DNA from: Collinsella aerofaciens
GTDB taxonomy: Bacteria; Actinomycetota; Coriobacteriia; Coriobacteriales; Coriobacteriaceae
NCBI RefSeq assembly: GCF_019131995.1
Contig: NZ_JAHONA010000003.1
Coordinates: forward strand, 1 to 64,000
Direction: 5' to 3'
DNA: 64,000 nucleotides
Position numbers and translations under genes: made by a program. The notes below the pieces were generated by a model. That model searched no databases. It worked only from the letters and a program-made list of their open reading frames with translations, and was not told the origin of the DNA. Positions 42,835 to 51,502 of the stretch are shown one piece after another (the stretch's first letter is position 1; every line of letters starts with the position of its first letter).

Positions 42835-44022
42835 TCACTCCAAGTCAAGCAATCGTTTGTAGACATCGAGGCCCTTGAGCAAAATTTCCTCATCAAAGAG
42901 CATGGTATCAGTGTGAAGAGCGCTCATCGCATAGGCTGGGCAGCCATCAGCGTCAATCGGGTTTTCTTGCGCCTCCGGCACGCCCGTGCCCAGCAGGAAG
43001 AACACGCCCGGCAGATGGCGCTGATAGAAGGCGAAGTCCTCGGCAATCAGCAAAGGCTCATCCACGAGCTGCAGCTCGGGCAAGGCAGACGCGACATTGG
43101 CAAATAACTCGGGGTCGTTGTCGACCGGCGGATAGCCCTCGGCAAAATCGAGATCGTACGTGCAGCCCGTTGCGGCGCAGGCATCGTCCAGCACGCGGCG
43201 CACGCCCTCGCGTGCCCGGTCGAACATGTCGTCTGTAAACACACGCAAGCTACCGGCAACATGGGCCTCCCCCGCCACCGCATTGCAGACGGTGCCGGCC
43301 TGCAGCAGGCCAAACTTACCGATGCAGGGCTCATCGGCACCCAGCTCGTCCATCAGCTCGCGCTCGGCAACCAGGAACTTTGCCGCCGCCAGCGCTGCGT
43401 CATGTGATTCCTCGACTGGAACGCCGTAGGTCTTGGCGATATGGATGCTCGTGCCATGGATATGAATGTGCGTCTCGCTCGAGCGCGCCAGCAGCGGACC
43501 GGGACAGCTCGCCAGCGCACCGGCAGGAAGATCGGGCCACACGTGAAAGCCAAAGATGCGGTCGACCCCGTAGCGCTCGAACACGCCGCTCTCGCATACC
43601 GTCTTAGCGCCACCGGTTGTTTCCTCGGCCGGCTGGAACACAAAAAGCACGTTGCGCTTAATAACGCCCGGCTGCTCACGAATCGTACGGTCGACAAAAG
43701 TTGCCGCCGCGAGGGCCATAGCCATGTGCCCGTCGTGGCCGCACGCGTGCATCTTGCCGGGATGCGTCGAGGCAAAAGCGGCGCCCGTCGTCTCCGCAAT
43801 AGGCAACGCATCCATATCGGCACGAATCGCCGTGGCATGCGAGGCACCCGTGCCAGCGTCGAAGAAAGCGCACACGCAACTAGGGCACGGATGGATCACC
43901 TCGCAGGCAAGCGGAGCGAGCACGCCCTCGATATAGGCGATAGTTTGCGGAAGATCGAAGTCGAGCTCCGGAATGCGATGCAGGTCGCGACGATAGCGAC
44001 GGAGTTCTTGGAGCTCGGTCAT
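42835..44022 (-). CDS. M20D amidohydrolase (candidate N-acetyl-DAP deacetylase)
   Basis: A 395-residue M20D metal amidohydrolase. It starts LRRYRRDLHRIPELDFDLP and has IRADMDALP, KMHACGHDGHMAMAL with metal-binding His/Cys, FQPAEETTGGAK (catalytic Glu) and a late LIAEDFAFY. Family members deacylate hippurate, indoleacetyl or N-acetyl amino acids; YkuR-type members deacetylate N-acetyl-LL-diaminopimelate. It sits divergent from an operon with dapH, which makes that product, so the deacetylase role is plausible. AAAGGAATCCCC precedes the ATG at 44022. Confidence 0.85.
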   Translation of the reverse strand: MTELQELRRYRRDLHRIPELDFDLPQTIAYIEGVLAPLACEVIHPCPSCVCAFFDAGTGASHATAIRADMDALPIAETTGAAFASTHPGKMHACGHDGHMAMALAAATFVDRTIREQPGVIKRNVLFVFQPAEETTGGAKTVCESGVFERYGVDRIFGFHVWPDLPAGALASCPGPLLARSSETHIHIHGTSIHIAKTYGVPVEESHDAALAAAKFLVAERELMDELGADEPCIGKFGLLQAGTVCNAVAGEAHVAGSLRVFTDDMFDRAREGVRRVLDDACAATGCTYDLDFAEGYPPVDNDPELFANVASALPELQLVDEPLLIAEDFAFYQRHLPGVFFLLGTGVPEAQENPIDADGCPAYAMSALHTDTMLFDEEILLKGLDVYKRLLDLE

Positions 44023-44132
44023 GGGGATTCCTTTCATGGGGCAACTCAGTTGTCACCTATTGTGACGCAGGATTGTGGCGCCCTCGTTTCTAGCATGATG
44101 CTGCATTTTTTAAACGTTATATACGAATACTC

Positions 44133-44161
44133 TTGTTTGGTAAAGTGCAACGTGGTAGGGT
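44133..44161 (+). promoter_or_regulatory. Promoter of the lysine operon
   Basis: TTGTTT (-35) and TAGGGT (-10) are separated by exactly 17 bases and lie just before the riboswitch. The spacing would start the transcript near 44168. Confidence 0.55.
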
Positions 44162-44167
44162 CTTTAC

Positions 44168-44390
44168 CACTTGATAGAGGCGCGGGCACGAAGAGCCGCG
44201 GGCGAGTCGGCAGACTTTGACCCCGCGGGGAGGCGAAACCCGCCGAACTGGGTTTTTCGGGCACGAACAGCCTGGTGGGCCTGCGGGAAACACTCGCAGG
44301 ACTGTCTGCAGCAATGCGGGAGCGCTATCCGGACATTGGGTCCACGCTATGCGGATTCGATGCGCAGATGGCGCCGTCTGGATAGCGAGG
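44168..44390 (+). promoter_or_regulatory. Lysine riboswitch (L box) and expression platform
   Basis: The aptamer shows the lysine-box landmarks in order: GATAGAGGCGCG (44173), CGAAGAGCC, GGGGAGGCG, GCCGAACTGGG, AGCCTGG and ACTGTC (44301-44306). P1 can form between GATAG at 44173 and CTATC at 44325. Downstream, CGCTATCC (44323-44330) or CGCTAT (44345-44350) can pair with ATAGCG (44382-44387), which touches the GAGG ribosome site of the first gene. This suggests translational control by lysine. No T-tract terminator is seen. The rest of the 44023-44400 gap is divergent promoter sequence. Confidence 0.88.
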
Positions 44391-44400
44391 TTTACGGGAC

Positions 44401-46710
44401 ATGGCATTGACCCCCAACGAGGCATATGCGGCCAAGCAGCCGTTTGTGGACAAGGAGACACTCGAGCATATCGTCGAGCAGTTCCCCACGCCGTTTCATC
44501 TATACGACGAGGCGGGTATCCGCCGCAACATGCAAGAAGTGCGCGACGCCTTTGCGTGGAACCCGGGGTTTAAGGAGTACTTTGCCGTCAAGGCCAACCC
44601 CAACCCGGCCCTTATCTCAATTCTCAACGAATACGGCTGCGGCTGCGATTGCTCGAGCTATACCGAGCTCATGATCGCCCGCTCGCTGGGCATCACCGGC
44701 CATGACATCATGTTCTCGTCCAACGACACGCCGGCGGCAGACTTTGAGCTCGCCGACAAGCTGGGCGCCATCGTCAACTTTGACGACATCAGCCACATCG
44801 AGTTCTTTGAGCGCGTTGCGGGACCCATCCCCAAGACGGTCAGCTGCCGCTTTAATCCGGGCGGCCTGTTCCAGCTCTCCAACGGCATCATGGATAACCC
44901 CGGCGACTCCAAGTACGGCATGACCACCAAGCAGCTCTTCGAGGCCTTCCGCATGCTCAAGGCCAAGGGTGCCGAGGACTTTGGCATCCACGCATTCCTT
45001 GCCAGCAACACCGTCACCAACGACTACTACCCCAAGCTTGCGCGCATCCTCTTTGAGCTTGCCGTGCGCCTGGAGCGCGAGACCGGCGCACATGTCGCCT
45101 TCATCAATCTATCCGGCGGCGTCGGCATCCCCTATCTGCCCGAGCAGCAGGCCAACGACATTCACGCCATCGGCGAGGGAGTGCACGCGGTCTATGACGA
45201 GATCCTGGTTCCCGCCGGCATGGGCGATGTGGCCATCTGCACCGAGATGGGCCGCTTTATGATGGGCCCCTACGGCTGCCTGGTCACCAAGGCCATCCAC
45301 GAGAAGCAAATCTACAAGGACTATATCGGTGTCGACGCAAGCGCCGTCGATCTGATCCGCCCTGCCATGTATGGCGCCTACCACCACATTACGGTGATGG
45401 GCCAGCCGGGTGGCTCCGACAAGACCGCGGCTCCTGTCACAAACACATACGACATTACGGGCAATCTGTGCGAGAACAACGACAAGTTCGCCATCGATCG
45501 CGAGCTGCCGCAGATCGACATGGGCGATGTGCTCGTGATCCACGATACCGGCGCGCATGGCTACTCCATGGGCTACAACTACAACGGCCGCCTGCGCTCC
45601 GCCGAGGTGCTGCTGCGTCCCGACGGCTCGGCCGACCTTATCCGCCGCGCCGAGCGCCCGGGCGACTATTTTGCCACGCTCGACGTGCTGCCGTGCGGCC
45701 GAGAGCTGCTGGCCAAATCGCGTGCCGAAAGCGCTCGTCGTCGCGCTCAGGACGAGCGCCTGGCCGTCGCCGCCCAATGGAACAAACGCATCCAGATCGC
45801 GGAAGCGAAGGGGAAGAACATGGATATCCGCAACCTCGAGGGCTCAATCGTCGCCCTCGTCACGCCGTTTAAAAAGGACGGCAGCGTCGACTTTGACGCG
45901 CTCGAGCGCCTTATCGATTTCCACCTGCAAAACGGCACCGACGCCATCCTCACCCTGGGCACCACCGGCGAGAGCGCCACAATGACCGATGACGAGGACA
46001 ACTCCGTCGTCGCCGCCGTGGTCAAGCATGTTGCAGGACGCGTCCCCGTCATCGCCGGCTCGGGCTCCAACTCCACGCAAACCATGCTCACCAAGTCGCT
46101 CACTTACCAAGGCCTGGGCGCCGACGGTCTGCTGCTCATTACCCCCTACTACAACAAGTCAAATGAAGAGGGCATCTACCAGCACTTTAAGACCGTCGCC
46201 GATGCCGTGGACATCCCTTGCATCCTCTACAACATCCCCGGCCGCTGCGGCTGCGGCATCAGCGAGCGCAACGTAGAGCGCTTGGCCGCGCACCCCAACA
46301 TCATGGGTATAAAGGAGGCCTCGGGCAACGTCGCCTACGCGGCCAAGATCGCACACCTGCTGTCCGACGACTTCCGTATGTACTCGGGTGAGGATGCCCT
46401 CACCGTGCCGCTCATGAGCCTGGGTGCCTCGGGCACCATCAGCGTGTGGGCCGATGTTCAGCCGCAGCTCGTGCACGACATGTGCCGCGCCTATCTGGAC
46501 GGTGACGTGGCACGTGCCCGCGATATCCAGATTGCCGGCCAGCCGCTCATCAACGCCCTCTTTAGTGAGGTCAACCCCATCCCCGTCAAGGAAGCGCTCG
46601 CCCAAATAGGTATGATCGAGGCAAACTACCGTATGCCGCTGTGCCCCATGGCCAACGACACGCGCTCCGCACTTACCGATGCTCTGAAGGGAGCTGGTCT
46701 GCTTGATTAA
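44401..46710 (+). CDS. lysA-dapA: Bifunctional diaminopimelate decarboxylase-dihydrodipicolinate synthase fusion
   Basis: One uninterrupted 769-residue frame. Residues 1 to about 440 are LysA (PLP fold III): Lys64 in YFAVKANPNP, GGVGIPY, CTEMGRF, DTGAHGYSMGYNYNG. A charged helical linker of about 35 residues (RRRAQDERLAVAAQW) leads to DapA from Met474: TLGTTGESAT, Tyr137 in ILYNIPGR and Schiff-base Lys165 in GIKEASGN (DapA numbering). There is no stop between them. An internal GAAGGGGAAGAAC before the ATG at 45820 could also give free DapA. First gene of a lysine-riboswitch operon. The fusion joins the last and an early step of lysine synthesis. Confidence 0.9.
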   Translation: MALTPNEAYAAKQPFVDKETLEHIVEQFPTPFHLYDEAGIRRNMQEVRDAFAWNPGFKEYFAVKANPNPALISILNEYGCGCDCSSYTELMIARSLGITGHDIMFSSNDTPAADFELADKLGAIVNFDDISHIEFFERVAGPIPKTVSCRFNPGGLFQLSNGIMDNPGDSKYGMTTKQLFEAFRMLKAKGAEDFGIHAFLASNTVTNDYYPKLARILFELAVRLERETGAHVAFINLSGGVGIPYLPEQQANDIHAIGEGVHAVYDEILVPAGMGDVAICTEMGRFMMGPYGCLVTKAIHEKQIYKDYIGVDASAVDLIRPAMYGAYHHITVMGQPGGSDKTAAPVTNTYDITGNLCENNDKFAIDRELPQIDMGDVLVIHDTGAHGYSMGYNYNGRLRSAEVLLRPDGSADLIRRAERPGDYFATLDVLPCGRELLAKSRAESARRRAQDERLAVAAQWNKRIQIAEAKGKNMDIRNLEGSIVALVTPFKKDGSVDFDALERLIDFHLQNGTDAILTLGTTGESATMTDDEDNSVVAAVVKHVAGRVPVIAGSGSNSTQTMLTKSLTYQGLGADGLLLITPYYNKSNEEGIYQHFKTVADAVDIPCILYNIPGRCGCGISERNVERLAAHPNIMGIKEASGNVAYAAKIAHLLSDDFRMYSGEDALTVPLMSLGASGTISVWADVQPQLVHDMCRAYLDGDVARARDIQIAGQPLINALFSEVNPIPVKEALAQIGMIEANYRMPLCPMANDTRSALTDALKGAGLLD

Positions 46711-47443
46711 GACCGTCATTATGGGAACGGGCCGCATGGGCTCGCTCATCCGCACCACCGCCGAGGGCGTTGTCGACGCCGCCGGTCAGCCCGTTTTTGA
46801 TATCGTCGCCCAGATCGGCTTCGACTTGTCCGAGCTCGAGAACGCCCCGGCAGCCGACGTCATCATCGACTTCTCGAACGTTGCAACCTTCGATGCTGTC
46901 GTCGCCTATGTCGAGCGCACGGGCGCGGCGTTGGTCTCGGGCACCACGGGCTACACACCCGAGCAGATGGATCGCCTGCGCGAGCTGGGTCAGTACGCCC
47001 GCGTCATGCACTCCGGAAATTACTCCATCGGTATCGCAGCCCTGCGTCATCTGGTGGCCCAGGCCACACGCGAGCTGCCCGGCTTTGACTGCGAAATCGT
47101 CGAGACGCACCATAACCAAAAGGTCGATGCCCCCAGCGGCACTGCCAAGTTGCTGCTCGATGCCGTCGTCGAAGCCGAGCCCGAGGCAGGCTACCACCCC
47201 GTCTATGGCCGCGAGGGCATGTGCGGAGCGCGCGACCCCAAGGAGATCGGCATGCACTCGCTGCGCGGTGGCACTGTCGCCGGCGTGCACGAAGTGAGTT
47301 TCTTTGGCCAGGACGAGGAGGTTACGCTCGCGCACCGCGCCACGAGTCGTCAGATCTTTGTCAACGGCGCCCTAGCAGCCGCGCAGAAGCTCGTCACCCG
47401 CGAGCCCGGCTTCTATACGTTCGACCAGGTCATGTTTGCTTAA
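46703..47443 (+). CDS. dapB: 4-hydroxy-tetrahydrodipicolinate reductase
   Basis: NAD(P)H reductase acting after DapA, 246 residues. It has the N-terminal nucleotide motif MGTGRMGS, SGTTGY, and the signature ETHHNQKVDAPSGTA with catalytic His and Lys. The TTG start at 46703 overlaps the end of the lysA-dapA frame by eight bases, with GGGAGC upstream, so translation is coupled. Confidence 0.95.
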   Translation: MIKTVIMGTGRMGSLIRTTAEGVVDAAGQPVFDIVAQIGFDLSELENAPAADVIIDFSNVATFDAVVAYVERTGAALVSGTTGYTPEQMDRLRELGQYARVMHSGNYSIGIAALRHLVAQATRELPGFDCEIVETHHNQKVDAPSGTAKLLLDAVVEAEPEAGYHPVYGREGMCGARDPKEIGMHSLRGGTVAGVHEVSFFGQDEEVTLAHRATSRQIFVNGALAAAQKLVTREPGFYTFDQVMFA

Positions 47444-47482
47444 CCAGGTATCAACCGGATTCACTCAAAGGAGAGACAGCAA

Positions 47483-48202
47483 ATGAGCAATGCAGCCGAG
47501 ATGGATGCACAGGAGATTATCAACTACATCGCCACCGCGCCCAAGAAAACGCCCGTCAAACTGTACGTGCGCGAAAAGCCGGGCATGAAGGTCCAGTGGG
47601 GCAACGCACACGTCTATGGCGGTCGTCGTGGCAAGACTGTTTTTGGTGACTGGGATGAGCTTAAGGCCATCCTGGACGCCAACGCCGACTCCATCGATTA
47701 CTACGACGTTGAAAACGATTGCCGCAACTCCGCCGTACCCATGCTCGACCTCAAGGGCATCAACGCCCGCATCGAGCCGGGCGCGATCATCCGCGACCGC
47801 GTCGAGATCGGCGATCGCGCCGTCATCATGATGGGCGCCATCATCAACATCGGCTCCGTCATTGGCGAAGGCTCCATGATCGATATGGGCGCCGTGCTGG
47901 GCGGCCGCGCCACCGTGGGCAAGAACTGCCACATCGGCGCCGGCACCGTGCTGGCAGGCGTCGTGGAGCCCGCCAGCGCCACGCCCGTCATCATCGAGGA
48001 CGATGTCATGATCGGCGCCAACGCCGTGGTCCTGGAGGGCGTGCACGTAGGCAAGGGCGCTGTCGTTGCCGCCGGCGCCGTGTGCGTCGAGGACGTCCCC
48101 GCCGGTGCCGTCGTGGCCGGTGTCCCCGCCCGCGTCATCAAGATGCGCGACGAGAAGACCGACAGCAAGACCGGCCTCGAAGAGGGCTTGCGTCAACTTT
48201 AA
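47483..48202 (+). CDS. dapH: Tetrahydrodipicolinate N-acetyltransferase
   Basis: A 239-residue left-handed beta-helix acetyltransferase with many hexapeptide turns ([41 protein letters not shown]). The N-terminal domain, with [20 protein letters not shown] and [11 protein letters not shown], is typical of DapH. It points to the acetylase branch of lysine/DAP synthesis, which also needs an aminotransferase and a deacetylase. AAAGGAGAG precedes the ATG. Element A2 begins three bases after the stop. Confidence 0.93.
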   Translation: MSNAAEMDAQEIINYIATAPKKTPVKLYVREKPGMKVQWGNAHVYGGRRGKTVFGDWDELKAILDANADSIDYYDVENDCRNSAVPMLDLKGINARIEPGAIIRDRVEIGDRAVIMMGAIINIGSVIGEGSMIDMGAVLGGRATVGKNCHIGAGTVLAGVVEPASATPVIIEDDVMIGANAVVLEGVHVGKGAVVAAGAVCVEDVPAGAVVAGVPARVIKMRDEKTDSKTGLEEGLRQL

Positions 48203-48204
48203 TA

Positions 48205-48351
48205 GTTACGGCGTTTTACCAAACGCCGTAACTACTCGACGCTGCAAACGCCCCAGAGCGGCAATCTGACGTTCAATCGTCGGGCATGACCAAAAGGTCA
48301 ATGTCCTCCTCTTTCACGTCACCATGCTCGCTCTGGGTCGTTTTCGCTGAC
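48205..48351 (-). repeat. Family A structured element, copy A2
   Basis: Read on the minus strand it follows A1 almost base for base in its loops. The helices differ in step: outer arm AAACGACCCAGAGCG with CGCTCTGGGGCGTTT, and terminal hairpin GTTACGGCG with CGCCGTAAC where A1 has GTTACGCGG with CCGCGTAAC. The inner hairpin is replaced by GACATTGACC with GGTCATGCC. The terminal hairpin lies three bases after the dapH stop codon. Confidence 0.82.
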
Positions 48352-48402
48352 GTATGCTCAACCTGCGGCGCAATGTCAGCAACCAAGCCGAAAACAAAAA
48401 AG

Positions 48403-48430
48403 GCCGAAGCCCATCGGGGCTTCGGCTTTC
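48403..48430. terminator. Bidirectional terminator between dapH and the toxin gene
   Basis: A 10-bp perfect stem (GCCGAAGCCC with GGGCTTCGGC) has TTTC on one side. On the minus strand, after the toxin stop at 48432, it is followed by a T run. Confidence 0.82.
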
Positions 48431-48431
48431 A

Positions 48432-48776
48432 TCATCTCAGGGTTCCGTCGTATTCAACCATGGCGGGTCGCTTTGACAGGCGCCCTGCGGCCGTCTTATA
48501 GACCTCGGAACGGTCGCGCCGCCCTATTGCCACGATCTCGGCAATCTCAACCGTTCCGTCCTCCCGGATTCGAAAAACCATTCGGAGTCCTGCATTCCGC
48601 CATTTGATCTTTTTGCAGCCGGCAAGCTCACCGTGAAGCGGCGTTCCAATTTCATCAGCGCGCGTCTTTAATTTCGCGACTGCAATACGGACGAGTCTTC
48701 GCTGAGATCCATCTAGTTTTTGATACTCCTTCTCGACGTCTCGATTCAAAAAGCCGACGACAAAATGCCCACTCAT
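48432..48776 (-). CDS. RelE/ParE-superfamily toxin
   Basis: A 114-residue basic protein with the small toxin fold pattern: VEKEYQKLDGSQRRLVRIAVAKLK (helical hairpin), GTPLHGELAGCKKIKW, NAGLRMVFRI and EIAEIVAIGRRDRSEVYK at the C-terminal strand. RelE members cut ribosome-bound mRNA and ParE members act on gyrase; which applies is not clear. Its ATG overlaps the antitoxin stop by four bases. The last 20 residues extend past the usual toxin end. Confidence 0.85.
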   Translation of the reverse strand: MSGHFVVGFLNRDVEKEYQKLDGSQRRLVRIAVAKLKTRADEIGTPLHGELAGCKKIKWRNAGLRMVFRIREDGTVEIAEIVAIGRRDRSEVYKTAAGRLSKRPAMVEYDGTLR

Positions 48777-49123
48777 TCGAAAAGATCCTCATCGGGAATC
48801 GCGTCCGGATCCATCGATTCAAACTCCGCGAGCTCCTCGGTAGTTAGGGCGTCCTCAAACGGAACAAATTCATGCGGACCATGCTTGACTCGATCCGCAG
48901 CGATGCGATTTATCTCAAGTTCGTGCAGATACTGCAGCGCGCCGTACATTTCCTCATAGGCGGCATAGTCGATAATCACGGTATCGATATCGTTATGATC
49001 GGCAATGAACTGTGGTGCGCGTTTTGCGCGTTTACGAATGGCAGATAAAGACTTGCTTGCTTCGGTAGCCGAAACAACCTGGTCTTTTGTAAACACCGGT
49101 TTTTCCAGAACAAGTGGGGACAT
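48773..49123 (-). CDS. Antitoxin of a RelE-type toxin-antitoxin pair
   Basis: A 116-residue acidic protein. The N-terminus (VFTKDQVVSATEASKSLSAIRKRAK) looks like a Phd/YefM-type DNA-binding fold. The middle DTVIIDYAAYEEMYGALQYL continues the fold. The acidic tail (MDPDAIPDEDLFE) should neutralise the toxin. GGAGGTCAAA before the ATG at 49123 decides the start. A large palindrome lies just upstream. Confidence 0.82.
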   Translation of the reverse strand: MSPLVLEKPVFTKDQVVSATEASKSLSAIRKRAKRAPQFIADHNDIDTVIIDYAAYEEMYGALQYLHELEINRIAADRVKHGPHEFVPFEDALTTEELAEFESMDPDAIPDEDLFE

Positions 49124-49143
49124 TTTGACCTCCAAAAAATAAT

Positions 49144-49183
49144 CTGGATTATATTTCAAAGTATACTTCAAAATATAATCCAG
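49144..49183 (-). promoter_or_regulatory. Palindromic operator of the toxin-antitoxin operon
   Basis: A nearly perfect 40-base palindrome: CTGGATTATATTT and AAATATAATCCAG around a central AAGTATACTT. It sits 20 bases before the antitoxin start in AT-rich sequence, as expected for autoregulation by the antitoxin complex. Confidence 0.7.
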
Positions 49184-49207
49184 ACTTTTATTCGAAAGAA
49201 AAAAGCA

Positions 49208-50212
49208 CTATCGATTCTCGATGCTGCCGATATTCTTGAGCTCGATGGAGATGAGGCCGTTGGGCTCGTTGACAAACTCGATGTACTCAGAGTTCGAACC
49301 CATCTCGGCCGGGAAGCTGATCTCGATGCCCGTGTCGGTACGGATCTTGTGATTGCGCACCGCCGCGCGTTCGACCTGCTTGCGCTCCACGGGCACACGC
49401 TCAGGCACCTTCTCCTCAGTCAGTGCCGCGCGCACGCTCTCCTTGATAACCGGCTCGTCCTCAAAGACCTCATCGACGATATCCCAAGGGGGCAGTTCCT
49501 CGTCATCCTCAACTTTCTCGGCAACAGCAGCCTTAACCTTGGCGAGTGCTACAGCCGTGTTGGCACCGTGCTCCTCGGCGACTTCCTCGACCACACGCGT
49601 CACGGTGTCGATGACCTCCTTGCCCGATACCCCCGTGTCGCACTGCAGCAGGCCATCGGGGATAAGCATACGGTCCTCGCCGGCAATCTTGCGCTTCTTG
49701 TCCACGTAGCCGATCTCCATGGTGCTTGCGCGCACGATGGCATAGCTCGGCACCTTTTGCGAGGGGTTCGGCAGAATGGCGTAGTGGCGCGCGATGTCGT
49801 TGCGCACCTCCCCTTCCTCGCGGCCCACTTCGTGCATGAATGCCTGCTTGGAGCCCAGCAGCATCACGGCAAACCAGCGGGCATCCTCATCGTCGTCAAA
49901 ATCGGCCACGAGCACGTCGGTGGACTCGGCTTTCTCGGCTTTGGTGAGCTCGGAGGAGATAAACTCCGCAATCTGCTGCGACAGGTCCACGAACTCGCGC
50001 TCGCCAAAGAAATAGCCCTTGAGCTCGCCGCCAAACGCAGAGTTCTCGGCAAACGTGGCGCGTTTATTGTCGGCCGAGGTGCGCGCGCGGCGCAGATGCG
50101 TGGTCACGAAGTTGCGCACGGTGCGGCTCTCGATATCCAACTCGCGCTGGCTCATAACGTTGACGGCAGAGTCAAAGTCCAGGATATGCAGAATCGCGTG
50201 ATTGATTTTCAT
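49208..50212 (-). CDS. Nucleoid-associated protein, NdpA family
   Basis: A 334-residue protein of the 37-kDa nucleoid-associated family. It starts MKINHAILHILDFDSAVNVMS and has GYFFGEREFVDLSQQIAEFI, ARWFAVMLLGSKQAFMHEV, VPSYAIVRASTMEIGYVDKK and a C-terminal strand set ending LISIELKNIGSIENR. Its precise role is poorly understood. The start at the ATG at 50212 is preferred over one three codons upstream because of spacing to ACGGAA. Confidence 0.85.
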   Translation of the reverse strand: MKINHAILHILDFDSAVNVMSQRELDIESRTVRNFVTTHLRRARTSADNKRATFAENSAFGGELKGYFFGEREFVDLSQQIAEFISSELTKAEKAESTDVLVADFDDDEDARWFAVMLLGSKQAFMHEVGREEGEVRNDIARHYAILPNPSQKVPSYAIVRASTMEIGYVDKKRKIAGEDRMLIPDGLLQCDTGVSGKEVIDTVTRVVEEVAEEHGANTAVALAKVKAAVAEKVEDDEELPPWDIVDEVFEDEPVIKESVRAALTEEKVPERVPVERKQVERAAVRNHKIRTDTGIEISFPAEMGSNSEYIEFVNEPNGLISIELKNIGSIENR

Positions 50213-50287
50213 ATACGGCATTCCGTTCTAGATCGATTTCGGCACGAACCAGTATAGCGGTCGAGCCCGCCCCAGACGCATCGAAGA

Positions 50288-50319
50288 TTGGTGCATCGGG
50301 GACAGGTGCTTTGCACCAA
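50288..50319. repeat. Family D hairpin, copy D2
   Basis: Perfect arms TTGGTGCA (50288-50295) and TGCACCAA (50312-50319) enclose GGGGACAGGTGC. It starts right after the stop codon of the Mbeg1-like gene (50323, minus strand). Confidence 0.55.
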
Positions 50320-50322
50320 TGG

Positions 50323-51483
50323 CTAGCGCAGGAGCTCGGACTGCCAAGCCTCGAGCTGTTCTGCCAAACTCTTGCCGGCAGCGGGCATGTCGATCTGGGG
50401 TCGTTTGGGCAGCAGTGCGCATTTAAGGATTGCCACGATGGTCTGCGAGACAAAACGTCGCGTATCCTTGTCAAAGCCTTGCGCAGCCTGGAGCATCACG
50501 GGCAGGCTCTCGCGCAGATTCCCAGCGATATCCGCAAACCGCTCAGCACCCGTAGCCTCAAACACAGAGAACAACGCATCTACAAAACGCTCGCGCTCGC
50601 TGGGCGACACTGCAAGCAGCATCTCGCGAATGGAGCCATCAACGTATCGAGCACCGGCAGACAGGCGCTCACAGTACACGAAGTCGTGGCCATCAACCAC
50701 CCAGCTAAAGGGATTGTGCTGCAGCAGGCTGAACTCGGTGCTCTCAACGATGGCATAGTCCTCCTGTGTCTCGAACATCATGCCAAAGATCGACGACCGA
50801 GGTAGCGTCTTGTCGATTCGACCGGAAAGATCGGCAAAGGCGTCGCCGTTCAGGAACTCCTCGACGAAACCCGGACCATCATGGGAATATGCCCGTTCGA
50901 TTCGCTCACGGGCGACATCGGAGCACATTGCCGCACCGTACACCGCAAGGTTTCCACCCTTGGAATGACCTCCGCACAAAAGCGGCCCGTCAATCGCATC
51001 CGCCGCCTCGTCCACATAACGTGCCGCGGATTCCTGGGCCGGCACAGGACACCGGAACGCCATGTTAAAGTCCTCTTTCCAACCCACAATCGTGCTGTCG
51101 GTCCCCCGGAAGGAAAGGTAACTAAACCCCGCCGGAAACCGGAACGCCATGGCTGCAAACTGCTCCGTCGCCACCACATCGCTCACAGCACGATAGCCGC
51201 AAACGTGCACGCCACGGTAGCGAGGACTTGCTGCCACGGCCTCCAACAAGGCCCTGCTCCCCTCCGGGTCCCACAAGTCGTCAATCATGTCCCGATAGCA
51301 CTCGGCACGCAGCAGCTCGCGTACGTCTAGGCCCTGCCAGTTCGTCAGCTCCGCCATATCACCCGGCAAACGCAAATAGGACAACCACGCAAAGACCAGG
51401 CTATCCACCGCGCAGAACGGCCGCTCCTCAAACGGATCAAACGCCGTCTGGGCATAGGTCAAAAAATTAGGCGAATCCGACAT
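50323..51483 (-). CDS. Mbeg1-like (DUF2974) alpha/beta hydrolase
   Basis: A 386-residue cytoplasmic alpha/beta hydrolase. The nucleophile elbow GGHSKGGNLA gives Ser174. The strand before the oxyanion region is SYLSFRGTDSTIVGWKEDF, and the expected His is near DGHDFVYC. DUF2974/Mbeg1-like proteins are common in gut Firmicutes and Coriobacteria and are thought to be lipases or esterases; substrate unknown. No ribosome site is strong before 51483. Single-gene unit. Confidence 0.83.
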   Translation of the reverse strand: MSDSPNFLTYAQTAFDPFEERPFCAVDSLVFAWLSYLRLPGDMAELTNWQGLDVRELLRAECYRDMIDDLWDPEGSRALLEAVAASPRYRGVHVCGYRAVSDVVATEQFAAMAFRFPAGFSYLSFRGTDSTIVGWKEDFNMAFRCPVPAQESAARYVDEAADAIDGPLLCGGHSKGGNLAVYGAAMCSDVARERIERAYSHDGPGFVEEFLNGDAFADLSGRIDKTLPRSSIFGMMFETQEDYAIVESTEFSLLQHNPFSWVVDGHDFVYCERLSAGARYVDGSIREMLLAVSPSERERFVDALFSVFEATGAERFADIAGNLRESLPVMLQAAQGFDKDTRRFVSQTIVAILKCALLPKRPQIDMPAAGKSLAEQLEAWQSELLR

Positions 51484-51502
51484 GGCCCTCCCATCGACTA
51501 TA

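Noticed and set aside
44401..46710. Frameshift or sequencing error creating the LysA-DapA fusion
   Set aside because: The frame is continuous with a plausible charged helical linker and normal codon use. No shift is needed to join the domains, though a missed stop codon cannot be excluded without reads.
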